Positions 1 to 5,900 of a stretch of DNA of 18,957 nt are shown piece after piece. The stretch is from DATKWS01 sp035529435 (GTDB taxonomy: Bacteria > Krumholzibacteriota > Krumholzibacteriia > Krumholzibacteriales > Krumholzibacteriaceae), in assembly GCA_035529435.1 (NCBI GenBank), contig DATKWS010000186.1:1-18957 (forward strand), read 5' to 3'. Numbering within the stretch: the first letter of the stretch is position 1; each line of letters begins with the position of its first letter. The notes below the pieces were generated by a model that had not been told where the DNA came from, ran no database searches, and saw nothing but the letters and a program-made list of their open reading frames with translations. The translations under genes and the position numbers were made by a program.

Positions 1-222
1 CGTGCATACTGGGTAACCGATCCGAGCAAGACGATGCTGCAGATATGCCCGCATCCGGATACGGGTGAGTATTCGTTCGCGAACTGCGAGCCGGGCTACC
101 CGATGGAGCCGTGCACCGTACTGACGAACATGTACCTCAACGCCGCGCCGCCCGATCCCGAATGCCTGGGCACCGCGACACAGGATGCCAGCTGGGGCGC
201 CATCAAGAGCATGATCGAATAG
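1..222 (+). CDS. Secreted Cys-rich protein, SWGAIK tail, copy A (5'-truncated)
   Basis: Only the last 73 residues are inside the window; the reading frame is open from base 1 to the TAG at 220-222. It aligns without gaps to the end of the gene at 605-1204, with 13 of 222 bases and 6 of 73 residues different, so it is the upstream member of a tandem duplicate. Visible features are the PHPDTG segment, four cysteines and the C-terminal end DASWGAIKSMIE. An intrinsic terminator follows at 253-285. By comparison with copy B, the missing part should hold a signal peptide and about 100 further residues. The function is unknown. An ATG at base 34 is in frame but lies well inside the homologous region and is not the real start. 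Confidence 0.8.
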   Translation, partial: RAYWVTDPSKTMLQICPHPDTGEYSFANCEPGYPMEPCTVLTNMYLNAAPPDPECLGTATQDASWGAIKSMIE

Positions 223-252
223 CGATCTTCCTCTCGATAATGATAGAAGTGG

Positions 253-285
253 AAACGGCCTTCCCCTCGGAAGGCCGTTTCTCTG
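253..285 (+). terminator. Intrinsic terminator after copy A
   Basis: A 10-bp stem pairs AAACGGCCTT (253-262) with AAGGCCGTTT (271-280) around an 8-nt loop. The right arm ends in TTT and a pyrimidine-rich CTCTGTTT follows. It lies 30 nt after the stop codon of the partial gene. Its core resembles the terminator at 1239, which suggests the duplicated unit included the terminator. Confidence 0.8.
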
Positions 286-334
286 TTTACGGGGCACGCG
301 GCGGCGCCCGGAGCGCGGAGCGCGACAATTATCC

Positions 335-364
335 TTTACAAGATCTATCGAACTATGCTATGCT
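335..364 (+). promoter_or_regulatory. Candidate sigma-70 type promoter for secreted gene copy B
   Basis: TTTACA (335-340, 5 of 6 to TTGACA) is followed after 18 nt by TATGCT (359-364, 4 of 6 to TATAAT), in a local AT-rich patch just past the upstream terminator. Transcription would start near 371 and give a leader of about 235 nt before the TTG start at 605. The -35 hexamer is identical to that of the candidate promoter at 3327. Confidence 0.5.
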
Positions 365-370
365 TGTTCC

Positions 371-604
371 TGCATAAAGGGGTATTTAGCATCATGTGAA
401 AATCGAAGGGACGCCCCGTATGGCCGGGGTGGTTGAATGTGCGAACGCGCCGGAAAGTCGCGGGCAGGCATGTCGCGTCCCTGTTGCGTGGTCAGCGTTT
501 GCAAGGTGATGGCCGTGCGGGTTGTGGCGTGGAAGGAGGTGATCGCCGGAGAGAAAAGATACTAAATCCGCCACTTTTTCCTGACACTTACAGGAGGAAT
601 TACA
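371..604 (+). other. Long, probably structured 5' leader of copy B
   Basis: No convincing gene lies between 223 and 604. Downstream of the candidate promoter the leader can fold. GGGACG (408-413) pairs with CGTCCC (476-481) and encloses a CCCCG/CGGGG hairpin (414-418/425-429) and a GC-rich segment, which would make a small multi-stem junction. GCATCATGT (389-397) recurs in the leader of the related gene at 3585, at nearly the same distance from its -35 box. AAGGAGGTGATC (533-544) is complementary to the usual 16S rRNA 3' end, yet no ATG, GTG or TTG follows it until the gene's own start. The working Shine-Dalgarno is AGGAGG at 592-597. No known riboswitch consensus was recognised. Confidence 0.4.
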
Positions 605-1204
605 TTGAAGAAAGTCGCATTAGCCGCAATCGCCGTGATGCTGGTCATCGGCTGGGGCTCCGCGTTTACCTGTGAATATCCAGAAGATCCGGGCTGTCCC
701 CCCGACGGATTCTATGGGTATATAGGCCTGTTCGCCGATGCCGACCACATGTACTGGTGCGCTACCGGCGTCGGCTTTTATCCCATCGAGATGTGGATCT
801 GGTGCAAACCCGGTCCCCTCGGGCAGATCTGTGCCGAGTTCATGATCTGTGGTCCGACCAATGTCATCCCGAGCACGGTTACCTGGAACATCCCCCTGAT
901 CTCGGTAATGCTCGGTGACCTGGACATCGGTCTCAGTGTCTGCTACGTCGCCTGCCAGCACGAATGGCACTGGATCGCTCACCGTGCATACTGGGTAACC
1001 GATCCGAGCAAGACGATGATGCAGATATGCCCGCATCCGGATACGGGTGTGTACTCGTTCGCGAACTGCGAGCCGGGCTACCCGATGGAGCCGTGCACCG
1101 TGTATACGAACCTGTACCTCAACGCCGCGCCGCCCGACCCCGAATGTATGGGCACCGCGACAAAGGATGCCAGCTGGGGAGCCATCAAGAGCATGATCGA
1201 ATAG
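605..1204 (+). CDS. Secreted Cys-rich protein, SWGAIK tail, copy B
   Basis: The start is TTG at 605, with AGGAGG 7 nt upstream and a signal peptide immediately at the N-terminus: a KK pair, then a hydrophobic stretch ending ..GWGSA before FTC. The mature protein (about 180 residues) has 12 cysteines, an even number, consistent with disulfides in an oxidising compartment. It is rich in aromatic residues and proline and has no internal membrane helix. The last residues are DASWGAIKSMIE. The same SWGAIK tail ends the genes at 1-222 and 3585-4172, and a PHPDTG segment is also shared with both. No enzyme motif was recognised and the function is unknown. It resembles small secreted proteins of uncultured FCB-group lineages that end in a WGxxK-type tail; that resemblance is from memory, not a search. 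It has its own promoter and terminator, so it is a single-gene unit. Confidence 0.85.
   Translation: MKKVALAAIAVMLVIGWGSAFTCEYPEDPGCPPDGFYGYIGLFADADHMYWCATGVGFYPIEMWIWCKPGPLGQICAEFMICGPTNVIPSTVTWNIPLISVMLGDLDIGLSVCYVACQHEWHWIAHRAYWVTDPSKTMMQICPHPDTGVYSFANCEPGYPMEPCTVYTNLYLNAAPPDPECMGTATKDASWGAIKSMIE
983..1204 (+). repeat. Tandem duplicate segment (matches bases 1-222)
   Basis: Bases 983-1204 match bases 1-222 with no gap and 13 substitutions (about 94 percent identity), an offset of 982 bp. Similar terminator hairpins follow both copies, whereas the spacers just after the stop codons have diverged. Five of the substitutions are synonymous and eight change an amino acid. The duplication probably covers a whole gene unit whose upstream part lies outside the window. 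Confidence 0.9.
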
Positions 1205-1238
1205 CGTGCGCACGTTACGCAGGCGTGTGCGACGATAC

Positions 1239-1272
1239 GGGGCCTTCCCGCTCGGGGAGGCCCCTCCGTTTT
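1239..1272 (+). terminator. Intrinsic terminator after copy B
   Basis: An 11-bp stem (1239-1249 with 1254-1264, one G-T pair) closes a GCTC tetraloop and is followed by TCCGTTTT. It lies 34 nt after the stop codon. The GGCCTTCCC..CTCGG core is shared with the terminator at 253. Confidence 0.8.
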
Positions 1273-1380
1273 GGCCGAAGGCGTTACGGCGCGGATTCGA
1301 GCGCCATCCGGGAATCCGGCGCGCCGAATGTCCTGCCGTTTTATTCAGCCTCTTTTTTTTGCCCGTCCCGCTTTATCATT

Positions 1381-1407
1381 TTGACAATGCGGCCGCGTGA
1401 ATATAAG
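1381..1407 (+). promoter_or_regulatory. Candidate promoter of yicC-remA-gmk
   Basis: A perfect TTGACA (1381-1386) is followed after a short 15-nt spacer by TATAAG (1402-1407, 5 of 6). It lies about 57 nt upstream of yicC, after the terminator of the preceding gene and a run of T residues (1352-1360). The hexamers are good; the spacer is shorter than the usual 16-18 nt. Confidence 0.5.
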
Positions 1408-1463
1408 GTTGACCACGTTTCCACAGTATCGAGTGGTATACAGGGATTCAACGGAGAGGCGTG

Positions 1464-2339
1464 ATGATACAAAGCATGACGGGATTCGGCAAGGGTAAGG
1501 CGCAGGTCGCCGGCGGGGCGGTCACCGTCGAGGTTCGCACGGTGAACCACCGGTATCTCGACTGTTCGATACGTCTACCCCGCACCATCAACAGCTACGA
1601 GATAGAGATCGAGCGCATCGTTCGAAAGAAGATTCGGCGCGGGCACGTGTACGTTACCGTCTCACTCGATCGATTCCTCGAATCGGCCAGCGTCGGTATC
1701 AACCGCGATCTTATCGCGAGGATGTACCGTGGGCTCTCGGAGGTGGCCGCGCGCGAGGGGATACCCGGGACGATCGACATCAATTCGTTCATCTCGATTC
1801 CGGACATCCTTACAACCGAAGGTAACGCCGTGCCGGAGTCGCGCCTGTGGGTCGCCGTGCGTGCGGCGCTGCTGGAAGCGCTCGGAAAGTGCGGCGGGAT
1901 GCGTGCGATTGAGGGTGACGAGCTGGCGCGCGACATCGGAAACAGATTGACCGTCATCGAGGGGGTCGCGGAGAAGATCGAGAAGCGGGCGCCGCTTGCG
2001 CTGAAGAAAACGCTCGCGCGCTCGAAAAAACGGATACAGCAACTCCTCGAGGGGGCGGTGGTCGACGACGGGCGATGGGCCGCCGAAGCCGCGATCCTTG
2101 CCGAGCGGACCGATTTCTCCGAGGAGCTGGTCCGGATGAAGAGCCACCTCTCCCAGTTCAGGACGTTGCTCGAAAAGGGGGGAGAGATCTCCAAGAAACT
2201 GACATTTCTCCTCCAGGAGATACACCGGGAGGCGACGACGATGGGAAACAAGGCGGCGGACGCCACAATCATCACGCACTGTCTCACCGTGAAGAGCACG
2301 GTCGAAAAGATCAGGGAACAGGTGCAGAATATCGAGTGA
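1464..2339 (+). CDS. yicC: YicC family endoribonuclease
   Basis: The 291-residue protein matches the YicC/YloC family over its full length. It has the N-terminal IQSMTGFGKG signature, then VEVRTVNHRYLD, and the C-terminal DUF1732-type segment LTFLLQEIHREATTMGNKA ending in VEKIREQVQN. Family members are single-strand RNA endonucleases, with roles reported in sRNA turnover and stationary-phase survival. ATG 1464 is preferred because GGAGAGG at 1453-1459 sits upstream; the GTG at 1461, directly before it, is also possible. It is the first gene of a unit with remA and gmk, an order common in many bacteria. Typical family length is about 290 residues, so it is intact. Confidence 0.93.
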   Translation: MIQSMTGFGKGKAQVAGGAVTVEVRTVNHRYLDCSIRLPRTINSYEIEIERIVRKKIRRGHVYVTVSLDRFLESASVGINRDLIARMYRGLSEVAAREGIPGTIDINSFISIPDILTTEGNAVPESRLWVAVRAALLEALGKCGGMRAIEGDELARDIGNRLTVIEGVAEKIEKRAPLALKKTLARSKKRIQQLLEGAVVDDGRWAAEAAILAERTDFSEELVRMKSHLSQFRTLLEKGGEISKKLTFLLQEIHREATTMGNKAADATIITHCLTVKSTVEKIREQVQNIE

Positions 2340-2409
2340 TGCCCGCGTCGCGGGATGTTGGGATTCGGCCGGGGACCGCTGTCCGCCGGTCCATTCGGAG
2401 GGAGAGAGG

Positions 2410-2649
2410 ATGCTCCTCAATATCGGATTCGGGAATGTCGTGGCGTCCGAGAAGGTCGTCGCCGTCATCAACTCCGACTCCGCGCCGATGCGCCGGTACC
2501 GCGAAGAGGCCCGGCAGCGGGGCAAGCTCGTCGATGCGACACAGGGGCGAAAGACACGCGCGATCATCGTGACCGTGTCGGATCACGTGATCCTGTCCGC
2601 CGTGGCGGTCGAGACGATCACTCAACGGTGGCGGGAGATGGGACAGTGA
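2410..2649 (+). CDS. remA: RemA family (DUF370) regulatory protein
   Basis: This 79-residue protein has the near-invariant features of the RemA/YlzA family: start MLLNIGFGNVV, the central SDSAPMRRYREEARQRGKL and DATQGRKTRA segments, and SDHVILSAVAVETITQR. In Bacillus, RemA is a ring-forming DNA-binding regulator of matrix and osmoprotection genes. In other phyla the protein is widespread next to gmk and its role is mostly inferred. GGAGGGAGAGG just upstream of ATG 2410 gives a strong ribosome binding site. It lies 70 nt after yicC and about 20 nt before gmk, so co-transcription is likely. The length is typical of the family. Confidence 0.93.
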   Translation: MLLNIGFGNVVASEKVVAVINSDSAPMRRYREEARQRGKLVDATQGRKTRAIIVTVSDHVILSAVAVETITQRWREMGQ

Positions 2650-2668
2650 GGAAATGGGCAAGGATTCG

Positions 2669-3283
2669 ATGACGATTTCACGGCGGCCGCTCATTGTCGT
2701 TGTTTCCGGCCCGTCCGGTGTCGGAAAGAGTACGATCGTCGCCCGGGTGCTGGAGTGCCGTGATGACATCCGTCTCTCCGTCTCGATGACCACGCGTGGG
2801 CCGCGCGCGGGTGAGCGGGACGGCGAGGACTACTTTTTCGTGACGGAAGACGAATTCGCACGGCGCCGCGATGCAGGAGAGCTGCTCGAGTGGGCCGCCG
2901 TCCATGGCAATCACTACGGTACCCCGAACCGTTACGTCGAGGAGCAGGCCGGCGCGGGCCGCACGGTGCTTCTCGAGATAGACGTTCAGGGCGGGATGAG
3001 CGTCAAGAAGAAACGCCCCGGGGCGGTGCTCGTATTCCTCCTCCCCCCCAGTCTCGAGGAGCTCGAGGCGCGGCTTCGCGGCCGCGGCACCGATGACGAA
3101 TCAGTCGTGCGGCGCAGGCTGAAGAACGCCCGGTGGGAGCTCGGTTTCTTCAATGCATACGACTACCTCGTCGTGAACGAGGAGATAGCCTCCTGTGCGG
3201 ACGATGTCCTGGACATCATACGGGCCGAATCCATGCGGCGCTGCAACAGCAGCGTGACAATCGACGGGCCCCGGGACGAATAG
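2669..3283 (+). CDS. gmk: Guanylate kinase
   Basis: The enzyme phosphorylates GMP to GDP with ATP. The P-loop GPSGVGKS is at residues 14-21. It is followed by the GMP-binding region SMTTRGPRAGERDGEDYFF, then EWAAVHGNHYGTP and LLEIDVQGG, all standard for Gmk. ATG 2669 (204 residues) is chosen because AAGGA lies 4 nt upstream and the length fits the family. An in-frame ATG at 2654 would add MGKDS but has GAGG only 2 nt away. It is the last gene of the yicC-remA-gmk unit. rpoZ, usually the next gene, is here separated from it by a secreted-protein gene. It ends with a short acidic tail after the conserved NEEIASCADDVLDII region and looks intact. Confidence 0.95.
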   Translation: MTISRRPLIVVVSGPSGVGKSTIVARVLECRDDIRLSVSMTTRGPRAGERDGEDYFFVTEDEFARRRDAGELLEWAAVHGNHYGTPNRYVEEQAGAGRTVLLEIDVQGGMSVKKKRPGAVLVFLLPPSLEELEARLRGRGTDDESVVRRRLKNARWELGFFNAYDYLVVNEEIASCADDVLDIIRAESMRRCNSSVTIDGPRDE

Positions 3284-3326
3284 ATGAACCCACCGGCAGG
3301 CTCCACTTTCACCTCGTAAATTAAGG

Positions 3327-3355
3327 TTTACATATTCGCCTGTTTGTGGTAGTAT
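3327..3355 (+). promoter_or_regulatory. Candidate promoter of the secreted gene at 3585
   Basis: TTTACA (3327-3332) and TAGTAT (3350-3355, 4 of 6) are separated by 17 nt in an AT-rich patch right after gmk. A start near 3362 would give a leader of about 223 nt. The -35 hexamer is the same as in the promoter candidate of the related gene (335). Confidence 0.5.
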
Positions 3356-3584
3356 TGTTATGTACTGTTTAAGCGGCAACTGCATCATGTATACAGCTGG
3401 CCAAGTTCTTGTCAACGGTCTGTAATTGTCGATACACGAACCTCGTGGAGACAATTGCTGGTGTTGTGGTGTCGACGTGGGGGTGAGGGAAATTCCAGCG
3501 GGTCGACCGCCGGGCTTCCGTGAGATCACCCGCAGGTCCTGCGAACCCTTTCTTCGATGCCGTTGGTATAAAAGGAGGTGTGCT
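3356..3584 (+). other. Long, probably structured 5' leader
   Basis: No gene is evident between 3284 and 3584. A clear stem-loop is formed by AATTGTC (3424-3430) with GACAATT (3450-3456), containing an inner CACGA/TCGTG helix (3435-3439/3443-3447). Further on, GCGGGT can pair with ACCCGC across about 24 nt, and two copies of the palindrome GTCGAC could pair with each other. GCATCATGT (3382-3390) is shared with the leader of copy B. The leader ends in a strong Shine-Dalgarno, AAAGGAGGTG (3571-3580), 4 nt before the ATG. No known riboswitch class was recognised. Confidence 0.4.
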
Positions 3585-4172
3585 ATGAGAAGGGTGCTAC
3601 TGATCGTCGTGATGCTCCTCGTGCCGACTGCGCTCACCGCTGAGATCGCGACGATGGGGATTTTCTTCGACCTCGTACCAGGCAGTATGGCGGATTGGCC
3701 GACGCCGTTCGTGGCTTTTGACGTCTATGTGTACCTGCACAATGCGGGCTACTATGTGACCGCCGTCGAGTATCAGCTTCTGACGCCGACCGATCCGGGA
3801 CATGCATCCTACGGTATATCGAGTGTCGACTATCCCCCGGAGTATTCGATCCATCTGGGAGACCCGTTCATCGGGCACTCGATCACGTACTGGCCGCCGC
3901 TGGACGGCTACAGCCCCGGCTACAACCTGCTCTGCAAGATCAAGGGATTCACCACCTTGCCGTGCTGCACATCATTGGAAGAACCAGAGGGAACCTTATG
4001 CAATTACTGGCTGGTCATCGGGCCCCATCCCGACACCGGCGAGTGCAAGGGGACGTACTGGCCCGATAACCTTGCCTTCCCGATCGTCGGGCGTACATCG
4101 GTAATTTGCCCGGAGCCGATCGCGGTCAAGGAGGAGAGCTGGGGAGCGATCAAGATCTTGTTCGACGAGTAA
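3585..4172 (+). CDS. Secreted Cys-containing protein, SWGAIK tail, diverged paralogue
   Basis: The 195-residue protein starts at ATG 3585 behind a strong AAAGGAGGTG. The open frame extends upstream to 3426, but that extension is leader, not protein. A signal peptide is clear: MRR, a long aliphatic core, and a likely cut after ALTA. The mature part has six cysteines, looks beta-rich (GIFFDL, FVAFDVYVYLHNAG, VTAVEYQLL) and has no membrane helix. It shares GPHPDTGE-like and ESWGAIK segments with the proteins at 1-222 and 605-1204 but little else by eye. It ends CPEPIAVKEESWGAIKILF plus two acidic residues. The function is unknown. With its own promoter, leader and terminator, it is a self-contained unit placed between gmk and rpoZ. 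Confidence 0.85.
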   Translation: MRRVLLIVVMLLVPTALTAEIATMGIFFDLVPGSMADWPTPFVAFDVYVYLHNAGYYVTAVEYQLLTPTDPGHASYGISSVDYPPEYSIHLGDPFIGHSITYWPPLDGYSPGYNLLCKIKGFTTLPCCTSLEEPEGTLCNYWLVIGPHPDTGECKGTYWPDNLAFPIVGRTSVICPEPIAVKEESWGAIKILFDE

Positions 4173-4204
4173 CTGAAAACGGAGCATGAAATTACTCATT
4201 CTTT

Positions 4205-4239
4205 CGATGGCGGAGGGCCTGAGCGGCCCTCCGCCATCG
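4205..4239 (+). terminator. Strong intrinsic hairpin after the secreted gene
   Basis: A perfect 15-bp stem (4205-4219 with 4225-4239) closes a 5-nt loop, 32 nt after the stop codon. Only a weak T-tract follows, so termination may rely on the stem strength. The upstream arm is preceded by TTCTTTC, which would serve poorly on the other strand. Confidence 0.7.
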
Positions 4240-4477
4240 TATCGTGGGGGTGCGCGGTCGCTCTCGGGAGCGCCTGCCTGCCGGCCCGCGCACGGCGATA
4301 TTTCACCGGCGCGTCGACATTATCTATTGATTTCACGCGGAGATTGTATTAATAATATTTATTCCTGAGCATTACGCGTGTTCACAAGAGGATCGGAACG
4401 TTACAAGCTTCTCTGCAAGAACAGGTACTGAGCGGTTATTCGGTTTTCAACGTGCACTATTACCGTGAGGGTTGAGG
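4240..4477 (+). other. Intergenic region before rpoZ: GC-rich fold, then AT-rich promoter-like patch
   Basis: No gene is seen. GTGCGCGG (4250-4257) pairs with CCGCGCAC (4286-4293) and encloses a CGCTC/GAGCG hairpin (4259-4263/4268-4272), a compact GC-rich structure right after the terminator. Around 4320-4362 the sequence turns AT-rich. TTGATT (4327-4332) with TAATAA (4350-4355) at 17 nt, or TAATAT (4353-4358) at 20 nt, is a weak promoter candidate for the rpoZ unit. The leader to rpoZ would then be about 110 nt. Confidence 0.35.
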
Positions 4478-4690
4478 ATGGAGAATGAAGCGATGGAAAA
4501 GATCCTGGAACGGGTGCCGAACAGGTACGAAGCGATCCGCATCGCCGCCAAGGAGGCGAGAAGGATCAACGCCCTGATAAAGCTCTCCGGCGAGGAGATC
4601 GAGGAAAAGCCCACCACGATAGCTATCAGGCGGCTGATTGAAGGGAAAGTGAAATACGTCTATGCGGAGCCGAAGGAGGAGCAGAAGTAA
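4478..4690 (+). CDS. rpoZ: RNA polymerase omega subunit
   Basis: This 70-residue protein has the omega features ILERVPNRYEAIRIAAKEARRIN followed by KPTTIAIRRLIEGKVKYVY. Omega binds the beta-prime subunit and helps RNA polymerase assembly. ATG 4478 is preferred, with GAGGG 6 nt upstream; an in-frame TTG at 4472 would overlap that site. It sits 10 nt before coaBC, an order that is conserved in many bacteria. It is the first gene after the intergenic region that follows the secreted-protein unit, so it probably depends on its own promoter and not on the one upstream of yicC. Confidence 0.92.
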   Translation: MENEAMEKILERVPNRYEAIRIAAKEARRINALIKLSGEEIEEKPTTIAIRRLIEGKVKYVYAEPKEEQK

Positions 4691-4700
4691 CACGGGGGGA

Positions 4701-5900
4701 TTGCACGATACGAACATTCTTCTGATCGTGACGGGAGGAATTGCCGCTTACAAATCTGCCTACCTCGTTCGCCTGCTGAAACGGGGCGGGGCGGCGGTGC
4801 GGGTGGTAATGACCGATGCAGCCGCCGCATTCATCACGCCACTGACATTCGAGGTACTCTCGGAAAATCCGGTTCACCGCGAACTATTCACCCCGAGGAG
4901 CACGCCCGGCGTCGAGCATATCGATCTCGCGCGGTGGGCGGACCTGATCGTTGTGGCTCCCGCCACGGCCGACTTTCTCGCGAAGGCCGCCGTAGGCATT
5001 GCCGGCGATCTCGCCGGCACGGTGCTCGTCGCGGCGCGGTGCCCCGTTTTCTTCGCACCGTCCATGAACGAGGCGATGTGGCTGAGCCCCACGGTCATGC
5101 GGAACAGAGAGACATTGCGCCGGGACGGGCACCGGTTCATAGAACCCGGCGCGGGGGAACTCGCCTGCGGTGAGACGGGGTCGGGGCGGATGGCAGAACC
5201 GGGAGAGATCGTTGCGGCGCTGGAGCACGCGTCTGCCCCACGAGCGCTCGACGGCGTGCGTGTGCTCGTGACGGCCGGAAGGACCGAGGAGGATATCGAC
5301 CCGGTCCGCTTCATATCGAACCGCTCGTCAGGGCGGATGGGCTTTGCGCTCGCAGCGCGGGCCGCTGAGCTGGGGGCGCGGGTAACGATTATTCACGGAC
5401 CCGTTGATGTTCCCGTCCCATCGGCCGATACGGTTCAGCGCGTCAAAACCGCCGGGGAGATGAAACGTACCGTGATGCAATTCTTTCCCCGCTGCGATAT
5501 TCTCATTATGGCCGCCGCGGTGGCCGATTACACGCCGGTGCGTGCGGCCCCGGGCAAGGTGAAACGGGGCGACGGGACGCTGTCGATCGAGCTTCATCCC
5601 ACAGTCGATATACTCGCCGCGGTGAGCGGAAAGAAGAGGACGGATCAGATCGTCGTCGGTTTCGCGCTGGAGACGGAGAATGCCGAGCGTAACGCGCGCG
5701 AGAAGGCCAAGCGCAAGGGGTGCGATTACCTCGTTCTGAACAGGGTCGGAGAACGAACGGGATTCACGGCGGAAACCAACCAGGTGACGCTTTTCAGGGG
5801 GAGCCGCAAGGTGCTCGGGACGCCGCTCGTCTCGAAGGCCGAGGCCGCCGCCGCGCTGCTTGAACGGATCGCTGCCGACAGGCGGTTGCGCCATGGATGA
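4701..5900 (+). CDS. coaBC: Bifunctional phosphopantothenoylcysteine decarboxylase / phosphopantothenate-cysteine ligase
   Basis: The protein carries two steps of coenzyme A synthesis: CTP-dependent joining of cysteine to 4'-phosphopantothenate (CoaB) and FMN-dependent decarboxylation (CoaC). The N-terminal CoaC flavoprotein domain shows TGGIAAYK, catalytic His73 in VEHIDLARWAD, Asn123 in PSMNEAMW and Cys156 in GELACGE. The C-terminal CoaB domain begins at about residue 185 with VLVTAGRTEEDIDPVRFISN and continues with AAVADYTP. TTG 4701 is chosen because homologues begin right before NILLIVTGG; an ATG at 4662 would add a basic, nonconserved stretch that overlaps rpoZ. At 399 residues it matches the family. 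It overlaps the next gene by 8 nt. Confidence 0.95.
   Translation: MHDTNILLIVTGGIAAYKSAYLVRLLKRGGAAVRVVMTDAAAAFITPLTFEVLSENPVHRELFTPRSTPGVEHIDLARWADLIVVAPATADFLAKAAVGIAGDLAGTVLVAARCPVFFAPSMNEAMWLSPTVMRNRETLRRDGHRFIEPGAGELACGETGSGRMAEPGEIVAALEHASAPRALDGVRVLVTAGRTEEDIDPVRFISNRSSGRMGFALAARAAELGARVTIIHGPVDVPVPSADTVQRVKTAGEMKRTVMQFFPRCDILIMAAAVADYTPVRAAPGKVKRGDGTLSIELHPTVDILAAVSGKKRTDQIVVGFALETENAERNAREKAKRKGCDYLVLNRVGERTGFTAETNQVTLFRGSRKVLGTPLVSKAEAAAALLERIAADRRLRHG

Noticed and set aside
371..604. Known riboswitch (c-di-GMP, cobalamin) or tRNA-like RNA in the leader
   Set aside because: The conserved sequence blocks of those classes and a T-loop or CCA end were looked for and not found.
605..1204. 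SWGAIK tail as an exosortase IPTLxxWG signal
   Set aside because: Only the Trp-Gly is similar. No hydrophobic helix or basic tail follows, the motif is 5-9 residues from the end, and IPTL is missing.
1662..2567. Minus-strand open frame opposite yicC and remA
   Set aside because: It spans two conserved plus-strand genes and the gap between them; its composition is typical of antisense frames in GC-rich DNA.
3426..3584. N-terminal extension of the secreted protein at 3585
   Set aside because: The in-frame extension lacks a ribosome binding site, would bury the signal peptide, and overlaps the structured leader. AAAGGAGGTG directly precedes ATG 3585.
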